Source of the DNA: Pseudoalteromonas luteoviolacea H33-S
GTDB taxonomy: Bacteria > Pseudomonadota > Gammaproteobacteria > Enterobacterales > Alteromonadaceae
Length of the DNA stretch: 64,000 bases
Direction of reading: 5' to 3'
Assembly (NCBI RefSeq): GCF_001625695.1
Contig: NZ_AUXY01000079.1
Span: forward strand, 1 to 64,000
How positions within the stretch are numbered: the stretch's first letter is position 1; every line of letters begins with the position of its first letter. Under the pieces are notes generated by a model, which saw only the letters and a list, made by a program, of their open reading frames with translations, was not told where the DNA came from and made no database searches. The position numbers and the translations under genes are program-made. This document shows positions 28,438 to 38,073 of this stretch, one piece after another.

Positions 28438-29775
28438 CTATTTGGTCACGCTCACCAATTCAATTTGTACGCTTTGCAAGCTATATGGCACAAAAATACG
28501 CAGTGAAAGCTCTTGTTTTATTTGCGCCCATGCCGCACTAGAGGCATTGATCTTGAAGTATTCATAACCGCCTTTGAGTGACACCTTGCTGGGAGGTCTT
28601 TGGCAGTGGGTCAGCTCAGCGCCGCCCAGAGCTGATGCGATCAGCATTTCAATTTGCGACGATGCCGCCACTTTCACTTGGTCGGCAAACAGCTCTATCC
28701 ACTGTGTTGATTCGTGCTCAAAGAATGCCGCTAAATAGAACTCATTATTTCTAAACTGATCGGCTTCAAAGCCAGTGACTTCAAACATCGAATCAGAAAG
28801 CTTTTCAAGTGGTAAATTAGCGGAGCGCTTGGTACTAATGCTGCCGATAAGCTGCTGTATTTGAGATTCAAAATAGCCAAAAATTTGTCCCAAATTGTCA
28901 TGCTGATAAGGCGGTATATCTATCTGTTGTTCTGCTTCAAAATGAGCCAATTGAGTCAGTAATGTACTCATGGCAATGTACATGTCTTCTGGATGGGTAT
29001 ACTGGGACAACAGTAAGTGATTCAGATAAGGCATATTTGCAGACATGGCTTGTAGCAGCATAAATTGCTTTAAATCGCTGGGACCAAAATCTTCAACGAC
29101 GCCCATCTGTGTACGACTTGATTGCAGCGCTTGATACTTGGCGTTTAAAATATTACCTGCACTATTTAGCCGAGAAAATGTCGGTGCATGGACACGCACG
29201 TTAAGTAGTGAGGGCACAAAATGTGTATCAAATGCAAACTCCCCTTGCTCATTCGTTATCACCTTTGCACACTGCAACTGTTCAATAAAGCTTTGGCTGG
29301 ATGAGCTTTCAATCAGCATTAGTTTGGGCTTGGCCACCATGACCTCTTTGCCTCGTGCAGGGTCATGCTCATCTTGTAATTCTACAAATTCACATTGGTA
29401 GGCACTGAGTTGGCCATTTTGCGGATAACCTTTTATGTCACTCACTGCGTGATTGGTTGCCAGTGCTAAACTCAGCGTCACAGATTGCTGACCGTCATCG
29501 AGCTCATAAGTGAGCGCATCTGAGTCAGTAAACGACATTTCGATTAACCGGCCACTTTTGAAAATAACGCTGACAGCCAATAGTTTAACCACGCCTTTTG
29601 CAATAGCGCTTTCATCAAACTGCAGGCGATAGAATCCATAAGGCACTTTTTGCGATAAACGACTACGCGCAGCCATTTCACTTTGCAAGTGCTTATCCAA
29701 GTGCTGAAAGTGCTGCTGACTCAACATCACACCTTCAGCCCACACTGGCTTAAAAGACAGGTTATCGAATATCAT
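28438..29775 (-). CDS. tssK: T6SS baseplate protein TssK
   Basis: The 445-residue protein begins with the family hallmark: KPVWAEGVMLSQQHFQHLDKH (W.EG..L.PQHFQ type). It continues with a beta-rich shell domain and a C-terminal head domain. TssK trimers connect the baseplate wedge to TssL and TssM. It lies four bases downstream of tssJ and six bases upstream of tssL, giving the common J-K-L-M order. Length is normal. Confidence 0.95.
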   Translation of the reverse strand: MIFDNLSFKPVWAEGVMLSQQHFQHLDKHLQSEMAARSRLSQKVPYGFYRLQFDESAIAKGVVKLLAVSVIFKSGRLIEMSFTDSDALTYELDDGQQSVTLSLALATNHAVSDIKGYPQNGQLSAYQCEFVELQDEHDPARGKEVMVAKPKLMLIESSSSQSFIEQLQCAKVITNEQGEFAFDTHFVPSLLNVRVHAPTFSRLNSAGNILNAKYQALQSSRTQMGVVEDFGPSDLKQFMLLQAMSANMPYLNHLLLSQYTHPEDMYIAMSTLLTQLAHFEAEQQIDIPPYQHDNLGQIFGYFESQIQQLIGSISTKRSANLPLEKLSDSMFEVTGFEADQFRNNEFYLAAFFEHESTQWIELFADQVKVAASSQIEMLIASALGGAELTHCQRPPSKVSLKGGYEYFKINASSAAWAQIKQELSLRIFVPYSLQSVQIELVSVTK

Positions 29776-29778
29776 GAG

Positions 29779-30231
29779 CTAGTCTTCCGCACCCGGTACA
29801 TACAATGCATTGCTTTGGACTTCGATATCAAGCGACGTTGATAATGGTACTGGCCAGTCGTTTAGGTCGTAGTAGGTGCGCCACTTACCGTCGGTGCGCT
29901 CACGAAATAGCGCAACAAAGCCAACATACTTGGCAGAGTCAGCTCGCTCGAAATTGATTTTTAGGCGTTCAGAAGGGTTAATGGTGCGCTCTTCAACTGT
30001 GATCAGAGAGCTGGCCAAAATAGACCTATCTTCTTTCCACAGTTGTTCAAACGTCGCGTTTCTAAAGGCTTGTACATCAGTAAGCTGATACACCTTCAAC
30101 ACCACAGGCAATGGCTCATCAAACTTATTTAAGTTTATGTTATCGGTCGCCTGAACATCTAATTTTACCTGAGTCGTCATACATGCAGACAAACTTAGCA
30201 GCGCCACAAAACAGACAATCAACCTCGCCAT
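29779..30231 (-). CDS. tssJ: T6SS outer membrane lipoprotein TssJ
   Basis: The 150-residue protein has a lipoprotein signal peptide with lipobox LSAC at residues 14-17. The mature part has the TssJ beta-sandwich pattern, including LPVVLKVYQLTDVQAFRNATFEQLW, which matches the conserved V..YQL......F..A....L motif. TssJ anchors the TssM periplasmic domain to the outer membrane. It is the first gene of the T6SS run, so the operon promoter should lie in the AT-rich region 30232-30721. Confidence 0.93.
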   Translation of the reverse strand: MARLIVCFVALLSLSACMTTQVKLDVQATDNINLNKFDEPLPVVLKVYQLTDVQAFRNATFEQLWKEDRSILASSLITVEERTINPSERLKINFERADSAKYVGFVALFRERTDGKWRTYYDLNDWPVPLSTSLDIEVQSNALYVPGAED

Positions 30232-30721
30232 GATTTTATTCCTTGTAGTGAATTACATAAGTTTTATTGTTTTGGTACAGGTGTTCACAGCTGCGAATGA
30301 TGTCCATTGAAGCCCTGCGGCATAAATGGCCTTAAATTAGCGGATTGCAAATCGTCTTGCTTATAAACCGCAACTAAATACCTAGCTTAAACTTCAACAT
30401 CAATGCTTGATTAAAATCAAAAAGCAGTAATAAAGAATCATTTATTGTTAATTTATTGATTCAATAATTACCCACATTTGTACCCTTGCCAAAAATCGAC
30501 ACAGACAATACATAAAATAAATCTCCAGATCAAACCATTTAATCAAAAATAAAATATTTGATTAACAAAAACACGTACTTTATGATCAAAAACAAACTTA
30601 AAGTATGAGTTTAACTCATATTAAAGCGTTAAAAACACAGTTTAAACCCGAAATTTGATTACATAAAAGTTACATTCAAGTGAAACAAAAATGAAAAACT
30701 TCAACGATTAAGGATAGAAAA
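30232..30721. promoter_or_regulatory. Divergent AT-rich intergenic region between tssJ and the second vgrG
   Basis: This 490-base gap must hold the promoters of the tssJ operon (minus) and the second vgrG (plus). It is very AT-rich, especially 30400-30660, with many A and T runs, as in regions silenced by H-NS-like proteins. One perfect palindrome, TATGAGT/ACTCATA with a 3-base centre, lies at 30604-30620. No gene longer than a few dozen codons is credible here. No clear sigma-54 promoter was seen. Confidence 0.6.
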
Positions 30722-32797
30722 ATGGCACAAACAAGGATGCAAATATATGGACTGAGTCATCAAGCTTTTGTTACATACTTTGAATTAACTTCATGTATTA
30801 GTGAGTTTTTTTTATTAAACGTCAAAATAGAGTCTAAACTCAAAATTGATAATGATTTAGTACTAGGAAATACTGTTACTTTTGAAACAATACATAAGGA
30901 TGGTAAGAGTACATTTTTTACTGCAACCTTGAGCGATTTTTCAGCTCAGCATGTGCACTCACAGCTTTACCAATATCAGCTTACGCTCAAACCTAAGCTC
31001 TCAAGGTTGGTCGACTCTCAACACAGCCGCATTTTTGTAAACTCCGATGTACGCTCTGTCATCCAGCAGCTACTGACTCAAGCGGGCTATCAAGCCGATC
31101 AAATTGATTGGCGGCTGTCACACCCTCTCCCTTTTGAAAAAATCAGAGTGCAACCCCTTGAGCAAGACCACCAGTTTTTACTTCGAACCTTGCAGCAATA
31201 TGGGCTGTTTTACTGGTTTGAGTGCACTGGCTTAAACGAAAAAGTGGTGATCAGTGACAGTAACCTCAACTCGCCTTATGTCAGTCGAACTCAGTTAAGG
31301 CTGCGCAGCAGCGATGGTATAGAGCGCAATAACACCAGTCAGCATGTCGGCTTTTTTGAGTTTAATCGAGAAGTGGCATGGCATTTAGAGGGCAGTCAAG
31401 TTCACCAATCCACCAGCCCACCAAGCACAGGAACGAGTGTCACAAAAAATTACTTTGAGCCCAACTTAAATGCACAAAGCACAGTCCAGTTAAGCACAGA
31501 TTTTGAACTCTCAGCACGCGCTAAAAATGATGTGCTGCGCCTCACAGGTAATGTGCCAGACGCTCTACCTGGGTATTCATTCTCACTCGTATGCAATGCC
31601 ATTGGCCAAGTCAGTGGCGATTATTTATGCATTGAAGCAAAGCACATATTCAGTGCAGGTAGCAGCGAAGAGCCAGATAGTGCCCGCCATCATTGCAAGA
31701 TTACCTGTATTCCTCGCAGCAACCCGTTTAAGCTCCCCATCCAACCAAATTTACCAAAACCTATGGTATTTCGCGCGCATGTAGTCACCGAGCAAGCAGG
31801 CAATGATCCGACTCAAGTGGCCCTAGATAGCAACGGGCACTATAACTATAAACCCCAATATGCAGAAGATATCTCGGTTGTGCCGCACGCAATTAAGGCA
31901 CTCACACGCTATGCCTGCAGTGGCCAAGCTCAAGCCACAGGTTGGCATTTTCCACTCTTGCCGAGCAGCCAAGTACTGATAGGTTGCATCAATAACGACC
32001 CGGACAATACCTATATCATGGGGTTTGCCCCCGACCAGCAACAAACAAGTTTGGTCACCAGTCAAAATGCTGAACACAATATCATGCAAACGCGCACCGA
32101 TAACCAACTGCTTTTTGATGACAATGAGCGCACACCTAAGGTACTGCTCAAAACCCTCAACGGCGAGCAGCATATCGAGCTAAACAGTGACCGTAGCGCC
32201 CCTTTTATTCAAGTAGCCGCTCAACAAGGCGCAATGACGCTGATCAGTGCTGATGACTTCACCATCCAAAGTGATAACCGCATCCAAATGCAAGCACGCG
32301 CAAGTGCGCACCTCAAATCAAAAAAAGCCGTCGCTATGCGCACAGATAGAAGTACCATTGAAACGCACAGCAATAGCATTCAAAACCTTATCGGTAGTAA
32401 AATAGAAGCCAGCGCCAATACCCATAGCAGCATCAAATCAGGGAAACATATAAACTGCGTCATTGGACAAGACTGTAACCTTGAGAGTGTCGGTGGTATT
32501 GTGCTCTGTGCGCCTAATGGTAGCCAAGTGATCCACGGTGATGATGGTATCACCATACGCGGCCTTGGTATGGGTACGCTCGGTCTGTATAGCCAAGGCG
32601 CTTCTATCACCCTAGATACCAGCGGTAATATCGATATTATCGCTTCAAAACTACTGACGTTAAAAGGTAAGGCCGCAACCATACTAGATGGACCGGTAGA
32701 GTATGACTTTGAATCACCGCAAAGTCCTTCTGAGTCTGAAGAACCCAGTATTTCTGATGTCCAAGATAATAGCCGCGTCAGTATTCGCGATATTTAA
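30722..32797 (+). CDS. Second VgrG-like spike protein
   Basis: The 691-residue protein has the VgrG layout: a gp27-like part (with DHQFLLRTLQQYGLFYWFE matching the family's D..FL.R.....G..Y.FE motif), an OB domain around 350-440 and a C-terminal beta-helix. It differs strongly from the VgrG at 9191-11221, and its tail ends in a short acidic serine-rich extension (SPQSPSESEEPSISDVQDNS), not a toxin domain. It is transcribed away from the T6SS operon with its own ribosome site (AAGGATAG). No PAAR or effector gene follows it. It is probably an alternative spike. Confidence 0.85.
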   Translation: MAQTRMQIYGLSHQAFVTYFELTSCISEFFLLNVKIESKLKIDNDLVLGNTVTFETIHKDGKSTFFTATLSDFSAQHVHSQLYQYQLTLKPKLSRLVDSQHSRIFVNSDVRSVIQQLLTQAGYQADQIDWRLSHPLPFEKIRVQPLEQDHQFLLRTLQQYGLFYWFECTGLNEKVVISDSNLNSPYVSRTQLRLRSSDGIERNNTSQHVGFFEFNREVAWHLEGSQVHQSTSPPSTGTSVTKNYFEPNLNAQSTVQLSTDFELSARAKNDVLRLTGNVPDALPGYSFSLVCNAIGQVSGDYLCIEAKHIFSAGSSEEPDSARHHCKITCIPRSNPFKLPIQPNLPKPMVFRAHVVTEQAGNDPTQVALDSNGHYNYKPQYAEDISVVPHAIKALTRYACSGQAQATGWHFPLLPSSQVLIGCINNDPDNTYIMGFAPDQQQTSLVTSQNAEHNIMQTRTDNQLLFDDNERTPKVLLKTLNGEQHIELNSDRSAPFIQVAAQQGAMTLISADDFTIQSDNRIQMQARASAHLKSKKAVAMRTDRSTIETHSNSIQNLIGSKIEASANTHSSIKSGKHINCVIGQDCNLESVGGIVLCAPNGSQVIHGDDGITIRGLGMGTLGLYSQGASITLDTSGNIDIIASKLLTLKGKAATILDGPVEYDFESPQSPSESEEPSISDVQDNSRVSIRDI

Positions 32798-32802
32798 AGA
32801 CC

Positions 32803-32820
32803 AGCGGCGAAATCGCCGCT
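32803..32820 (+). terminator. Hairpin after the second vgrG
   Basis: AGCGGCGA/TCGCCGCT forms an 8-base perfect stem six bases after the stop. It is GC-rich and well placed for a terminator, but there is no T-run after it, so termination is only suggested. Confidence 0.4.
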
Positions 32821-32924
32821 ACTCTCCTATGCCAATTTAATAACTATGTATCATTTTAGAGGCAAAGCTAACAATGCGACCAGCTCATTGCTATCCAAAA
32901 GCGCTTTATTTTTTATGTGAAAAC

Positions 32925-34223
32925 TCAGCCTAAAGGCAATGAAACACTCACCACAACCCCTCGGTCTGCGCAATTACGAAACGCTAATTTTCCTTGGTGC
33001 GCATCAATAATTTCCCGACATAATGCCAGACCTAACCCTGTTCCAGCGTGCTTGGTAGAGTAAAATGGCAGTAATGCATTTTCCAGTACTTCTGCTGCCA
33101 TTCCTGAGCCAAAATCTCGCACTGCAATGCTCACATTGTGCTGTCCTTGTTCTGTAAAACTCAACTGGACCGGTGGCGCATCACTTTGCTCACTTTGCGC
33201 TTCATGGGCATTTTTTAAAATATTGATAAGCACCTGCTCTAACTGATGCTCATCTGCAACTACCTGCTTGGAGGGAAGCGCCGTTGTGAGTTCAAACGGA
33301 TATAATGCGTTTAATTGTTCAACTAAAGATTCCCAGTTAACAGGCTTCTTATTCGGCATTTTTAGTTTTGATAACTCGCCATAGCCTTTAATAAATTCAT
33401 TAAGGTGCCCAATGCGTCGAGAAATCGCGCTAAACACTCTATCTAATCTTGGTTCAGATAAGTTTTGTGCCAATAATTGCCCTGAGTGGCACATAGAGCT
33501 AATGGGAGCAATGGAGTTGTTCAATTCATGGCTGAGCACTCGGATCACTTTTTTCCACGTTTGTACTTCTTGACGCCCAAGCTCATGAGTGATGCTTTTT
33601 AGCAGGTAAAGCGTATGGCTTGCTTGATGAATACGCACACTAGATTTAGCCAAGTGCCAAGCTTGCTCATCACCGTTTTGATCGTTAAGGGTAAAAATAC
33701 TCTCTCCGCTATTTTGCAAGGCGTGCGCAAAGTCATCATCTAGCGTTTCACTGATATCATGCCAACTGTGACCTAACAAAGAATCCCCTTCTTTAAACAT
33801 GAGTTCTGCAGCGCGATTGGCAAAAATAATTTTATGCTCAGGACTAACCAGAAACGTGATCACAGGAGAGGTGTTGAGCACTTTATCAAGCAACATCTCA
33901 CGTTGATAAAGATGCTGACGTTCCTTTCTTAGTTTTTCAGTACATTGATTGAATAAATTAAACACACGGTCATAAGTAGGATCATTTTTGGGCGCGATAC
34001 TAACCGAAAAATCACCATCGATCAGGCTCAAAAACCCCTGTTCAATACTGCGCTGAATATTGGCCTGAGTTTGGTTGTAAGCACGGTACAAATATCCGAT
34101 AACAGTAAACAGTACTATACCTAAAATCAGAAATATCCAAGGATATGACGGCCCATAGAGTGCAGCGGCTATGGTAAATGCCAGTTGGCCAATAAAAAGC
34201 AAAGCAATCACTTTACTCATCAT
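32925..34223 (-). CDS. Sensor histidine kinase (NtrB/NtrY-like)
   Basis: The protein (432 residues from the ATG at 34223) has two N-terminal membrane helices with almost no periplasmic loop (IALLFIGQLAFTIAAALYG and a second), a PAS-like domain (about 120-220, VITFLVSPEHKIIFANRAAE), the phosphoacceptor box VIRVLSHELNNSIAPISSM, and an HATPase with a NILKNAHEA N-box, a DFGSG motif and a GTGLGLALCREI G2 box. It probably phosphorylates the adjacent NtrC-type regulator. The start overlaps the regulator's stop (ATGATGAGTAA); a TTG start further upstream is less likely. With so little periplasmic sequence it probably senses a membrane or internal signal. Confidence 0.88.
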   Translation of the reverse strand: MMSKVIALLFIGQLAFTIAAALYGPSYPWIFLILGIVLFTVIGYLYRAYNQTQANIQRSIEQGFLSLIDGDFSVSIAPKNDPTYDRVFNLFNQCTEKLRKERQHLYQREMLLDKVLNTSPVITFLVSPEHKIIFANRAAELMFKEGDSLLGHSWHDISETLDDDFAHALQNSGESIFTLNDQNGDEQAWHLAKSSVRIHQASHTLYLLKSITHELGRQEVQTWKKVIRVLSHELNNSIAPISSMCHSGQLLAQNLSEPRLDRVFSAISRRIGHLNEFIKGYGELSKLKMPNKKPVNWESLVEQLNALYPFELTTALPSKQVVADEHQLEQVLINILKNAHEAQSEQSDAPPVQLSFTEQGQHNVSIAVRDFGSGMAAEVLENALLPFYSTKHAGTGLGLALCREIIDAHQGKLAFRNCADRGVVVSVSLPLG

Positions 34224-35484
34224 GCTTTTCCAATTTGAACTTTTCAATACGACGATACAAAGTTTGACGGCTGAGACCTAACTCTTGCGCCGCATGCGCA
34301 ATCGTCCAGTTATGCTTCTCGAGTACCTGCTGCATGTGCTCTTTTTCGCTCAATGTTGTTGTTTGCTCATGTCCTTGAAAAGCACTGACATCAACTTGAT
34401 TTTTATCCGCAAAAATTAATGCTCGTCGACAGCTATTTTCCAGCTCTCGAACGTTACCAGGCCATGTTTGCTGCATTAAAAAGTGCTCTGCTTCTTTGGT
34501 AAGCGTATGCGCCACACCAATGAAGTGTTGAGCCAATGGAATAATGTCTGCTTTGCGTTTATTGAGCGGTAAAATTTGCAGTTCCATTCCGTTGAGGCGA
34601 TAGAATAAATCTTCTCTAAACGCGCCACTTTTAATATCGAGCAATAAGTTGGCGTTAGTCGCACTTATCACTCGTACATCTACCTTTTGCGTCACATTAG
34701 AGCCCAATCGCTCAAATTCACCGGTCTGCAACACGCGCAATAGTTTCATTTGGCCTGCAAGTGGTAAGTTGCCAATCTCATCTAAAAATAATGTGCCGCC
34801 ATCAGCTGCTTCGAAACGCCCTGCCCTTGCTTGATTTGCACCGGTAAACGCGCCTTTTTCTGCACCAAATAATTCGGCTTCCATAAGCTCCTGTGGGATA
34901 GCGCCCATATTCACTTTAATAAAAGGCGCATTCGCACGCTGCGATTTTTGGTGAACAAAGTCAGCTAACTTTTCCTTACCTGAGCCATTCGGGCCGGTGA
35001 TCAACACGTTGATATCCGCAGCGGCCACCTTAGTCGAGGTAAAGATAAGCTCACTCATTTCACGACTTTGATAAATCAATTTGCACTCGGGGGTAGGCGC
35101 AGCTTGTACTGAGATATTTTCTTCGATAGCTTGTAATAACTTCTTATCATCCCAAGGCTTAGGGAGATAGTCTGCGGCACCTGATTTGACTAACGTTATC
35201 GCCGTTTCTAATTGGCTCCAAGCGGTGATGATAATGATGGGTAAAGTGGGGTTTAGCTCTTTTAATGTACCAAATAACTGCTTTCCCTCATCTCCTGATG
35301 TGGTCCCTTCGCTGAAGTTCATATCTTGAATGACCAAATCCACTTTTTGTCGAGAGACGGTCAAAATGGCATCTTTAACGTTAGTGACTGTCAATACAGT
35401 GTAACTGTGAATACTCAGCAATAAATCTAACGCATCTAAAATATCAGGGTTGTCATCGACAACAAGAATTGTGTTCATAACCAT
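34213..35484 (-). CDS. Sigma-54-dependent response regulator (NtrC class)
   Basis: The 423-residue protein has a receiver domain with phosphoacceptor Asp54 (VIQDMNF), an AAA+ domain with Walker A GPNGSGKE, the sigma-54 contact loop GAFTGA and GGTLFLDEIGNLP, and a Fis-type helix-turn-helix at the C-terminus (AAQELGLSRQTLYRRI). It should activate sigma-54 promoters when phosphorylated. The gene is in line with the ABC export operon, 55 bases after it, and the sensor kinase follows with overlapping codons. The sigma-54 promoter and inverted-repeat array upstream of the HlyD-type gene are its most obvious target. Confidence 0.92.
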   Translation of the reverse strand: MVMNTILVVDDNPDILDALDLLLSIHSYTVLTVTNVKDAILTVSRQKVDLVIQDMNFSEGTTSGDEGKQLFGTLKELNPTLPIIIITAWSQLETAITLVKSGAADYLPKPWDDKKLLQAIEENISVQAAPTPECKLIYQSREMSELIFTSTKVAAADINVLITGPNGSGKEKLADFVHQKSQRANAPFIKVNMGAIPQELMEAELFGAEKGAFTGANQARAGRFEAADGGTLFLDEIGNLPLAGQMKLLRVLQTGEFERLGSNVTQKVDVRVISATNANLLLDIKSGAFREDLFYRLNGMELQILPLNKRKADIIPLAQHFIGVAHTLTKEAEHFLMQQTWPGNVRELENSCRRALIFADKNQVDVSAFQGHEQTTTLSEKEHMQQVLEKHNWTIAHAAQELGLSRQTLYRRIEKFKLEKHDE

Positions 35485-35492
35485 TTAAATGT

Positions 35493-35525
35493 CATGTAGT
35501 GACCGTTTTAACTGGTCACTACATG
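35493..35525 (-). promoter_or_regulatory. 12-base inverted repeat upstream of the response regulator gene
   Basis: CATGTAGTGACC and GGTCACTACATG form a perfect 12-base inverted repeat with a 9-base spacer, directly before the start of the regulator gene and 15 bases after the last permease gene. There is no T-run, so it may be an operator or an mRNA structure separating the transporter and regulator parts. It does not resemble the TGTCC/GGACA repeats further upstream. Confidence 0.5.
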
Positions 35526-35539
35526 TCTTTCCTTCATTT

Positions 35540-36763
35540 TTATAACGTGCGGGTTGCAACCACTGGCGCTATTTTTGTTGTTTTCCATGCAGGCAACCAG
35601 GTTGCCGCAGTACCAGATATAAACACGATGATAACACAAGACAAATAACTGATAACATCCGGTTTTGGTATCACAATGACTTTTGCCAATAACATATTCA
35701 CTGCAATCACACTCGCGACCCCAAGTAGTGCGGCAATACCACTGACCAGCCAGTTTTCGCTCAACACATAGACTAATACATCCTTTTTCCGTGCGCCCAA
35801 TGCACGCCTAATACCAATTAAACGCTTTTGCTTAGACACATGAAAGTGTGCATGAGCAAAGCAACTGATCATGGTCACCAATAACATCATCCCGGTCAGC
35901 AAGCTAAATAAGGTTGCCAAACTGCTCGACTCTTTAAAATAATCACTGTGATGTTCTTCCATGGTCAGGATCTCTCGGATCTCTCGTTCAGGGTGTACTT
36001 GATTAATGGCCTCAGTGATCGCCGTTTTAGTCTTTTGTATATCACCTGAGGTGACTTTCACCATATACATTAAACGCATTTGAGAGCGAGCCATATTTCT
36101 ATACATGAATATGCCATGATGTGGGTATTTACTCGAAGGCCTAATTGCAATATCCGACACCACGCCGATCACTCGCCCTTCAGAGGTATGCTTGCCAACC
36201 GCGCTTTCTCCCGGGTACAGTGCCTCAGCTAAGCTACGAGTTAAAATGATATTGGCTTCAAATTCATGATTCTCTAAATAGCCATGTGTTGCATTGTCAT
36301 CAAGCGTAAAATCACGCCCAAGGTGCATTTGTGCGCCGAGTAAGTCAAAAAACTGTTCGCCTACATAGTACATTGGCACACCTGTAAACTGCCTTTCTAC
36401 TGGCGCATCTTCGGGTTGATTTACATCTTCAATAGAGTGGAAGTTACCGCCTTTCATCAGCGGCAATTGGTTGGTAAAACTCACCGTTTCAACTACATCT
36501 AGTTTATTCAAAGCCGCCATATCTTCATCTATTACAGACAAGAAGAAATTGGCATCTAAAAAGGCTTCTGAAGTTGGACGGACCTGAAATACCAATACAT
36601 TTTCCATATCAAAACCCACATCTCGGGCTAACTTTTCATTGGCTTCAATACTTAACAATAAGCTGTTACAAGCCAGTCCTATGGTTAATACAAGTTGGAA
36701 AATAAGCAAACCTGTTGCAAATTTACGCAGCAACATAGATTTTAATAATGCTTTTAGATTCAT
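35540..36763 (-). CDS. ABC transporter permease, MacB/FtsX type (second)
   Basis: The 407-residue protein has a membrane helix near the N-terminus (FATGLLIFQLVLTIGLACNS), a MacB-type periplasmic core domain (about 45-270, with an LGRDFTLDDNATHG segment), and three C-terminal helices of FtsX type (LLTGMMLLVTMISCF, a second around 330-360, a third near 380). The ...RLIGIRRALGARKKDVL loop is the typical coupling motif. It pairs with the preceding permease and the ATPase. Such systems act as mechanotransmission pumps for peptides, antibiotics or lipoproteins; the substrate is unknown. Confidence 0.85.
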   Translation of the reverse strand: MNLKALLKSMLLRKFATGLLIFQLVLTIGLACNSLLLSIEANEKLARDVGFDMENVLVFQVRPTSEAFLDANFFLSVIDEDMAALNKLDVVETVSFTNQLPLMKGGNFHSIEDVNQPEDAPVERQFTGVPMYYVGEQFFDLLGAQMHLGRDFTLDDNATHGYLENHEFEANIILTRSLAEALYPGESAVGKHTSEGRVIGVVSDIAIRPSSKYPHHGIFMYRNMARSQMRLMYMVKVTSGDIQKTKTAITEAINQVHPEREIREILTMEEHHSDYFKESSSLATLFSLLTGMMLLVTMISCFAHAHFHVSKQKRLIGIRRALGARKKDVLVYVLSENWLVSGIAALLGVASVIAVNMLLAKVIVIPKPDVISYLSCVIIVFISGTAATWLPAWKTTKIAPVVATRTL

Positions 36764-36774
36764 AGTGCTACTCC

Positions 36775-38064
36775 TTACTTCAAGATGCTAGCTAGCGGCG
36801 TACGTGCGCCCTGCACAAGCGGATATATGGTACTTAACAGGCTGGAAGTCAGTGCCACACCCACACCAATCACTATCATGTGTAGCGGCAATTCTGCTAC
36901 AGGTGCCAAGTCTTCGAATAACTGACGGTACAAGGCCAATAAACTCATGGCCAACACCAAAGATACCAAGGCACAGGTGATCCCTAAAATCACACTCTCT
37001 ATCACGCCTTGATAAAACACTTGCTTGCGACTGGCGCCAACCGCTCGACGCAAGTTTGCTTCAAACTGCCCAGCCTGATAGCGAGATAACATCAAGCTAT
37101 TGGCATTAAAAATACACACCAGCAGAAAGATACCCGTGGCAAAAGTAAACGCTAAAAGATCTTTATTGACGACTTCGTTCTCATCCAACCAAGCGTTTAC
37201 ATCATAAAGTCGGTTATCCACTTCATGGCGGTGATTACCTTTCTCTTTTTGCTGCTGCGCATAGCTATCGATAAAGGTTTGAAAAGCCAATCGCTGCTGC
37301 TCATCTACCAGCTCAACAAATGTCTGAATGTAATACGCATTAATCTGTCTCGTTTCACTCAGTACTGAGTAGCTATCTGTCGATACCGCTCGCGCATAGA
37401 TGGCCCAATTATTGTCTATGGCCACTTCAATGGGTACAAACAAATCATCTGTTTCATCAAAGGCGTTTCCTTCAGAGGCATGATAAAAAAGCGGCCTCAT
37501 ATGCCAAGGTTTCAATACACCGACAATGTTATAAATTTTACCTTGTAGCTCAACTTGCTTGCCGACACTATTCTCGCCACCAAATAAGGTCATGTTGAGC
37601 TTATGGCCAATCACAACCTCTGTACCATGCTCATTTTCCCACGCTTTACCATGGGCAAACTCAGCGCCCATCATGTCAAAAAATGAGGCGGTGGTCGCTC
37701 GCGTACTACTTGAGTAACGTGTCAAATCATCAGAGTCTGCACGGCGACTATAGACATGAGTTGCATAGTGCATGGTTGCATTTTCTGCGACACCAGCATC
37801 CAGTATTGCTTTTGCATCGCTGTATCTGATCGTATGCATACTGCCAAAGTTATTCGTTGAACCTGCGTAAGTATTCATATTCACAATGAATATTTGATCA
37901 CTTTTACCGGGTATAGGATCTTGTGACATCAAAGACAGCATAGATAAATTAGCTAACAAGGTGCCGATCCCAATCGACAGGGTTAAAATAATCAGGGAAA
38001 AAAACAGCGGTGTGCGTTTAAAGTTGCGCACGCATAGCTGCACATAATAAGAAAACATATCCAT
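36775..38064 (-). CDS. ABC transporter permease, MacB/FtsX type (first)
   Basis: The 429-residue protein has an N-terminal helix (TPLFFSLIILTLSIGIGTLLA), a MacB periplasmic core (about 45-290) and three C-terminal helices. The conserved LRRAVGASRKQVFYQG loop precedes the second. It ends with the GARTPLASILK tail typical of MacB-like permeases. It starts nine bases after the ATPase stop and lies 11 bases before the second permease, so the pump is probably a heterodimer. With the HlyD-type adaptor it could export across both membranes if an outer membrane channel is supplied elsewhere; none is encoded in this window. Confidence 0.85.
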   Translation of the reverse strand: MDMFSYYVQLCVRNFKRTPLFFSLIILTLSIGIGTLLANLSMLSLMSQDPIPGKSDQIFIVNMNTYAGSTNNFGSMHTIRYSDAKAILDAGVAENATMHYATHVYSRRADSDDLTRYSSSTRATTASFFDMMGAEFAHGKAWENEHGTEVVIGHKLNMTLFGGENSVGKQVELQGKIYNIVGVLKPWHMRPLFYHASEGNAFDETDDLFVPIEVAIDNNWAIYARAVSTDSYSVLSETRQINAYYIQTFVELVDEQQRLAFQTFIDSYAQQQKEKGNHRHEVDNRLYDVNAWLDENEVVNKDLLAFTFATGIFLLVCIFNANSLMLSRYQAGQFEANLRRAVGASRKQVFYQGVIESVILGITCALVSLVLAMSLLALYRQLFEDLAPVAELPLHMIVIGVGVALTSSLLSTIYPLVQGARTPLASILK

Positions 38065-38073
38065 GTTTACCTC

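Noticed and set aside
34224..34247. Longer start of the sensor kinase
   Set aside because: The codon is TTG; the overlapping ATG at 34223 has a better ribosome site.
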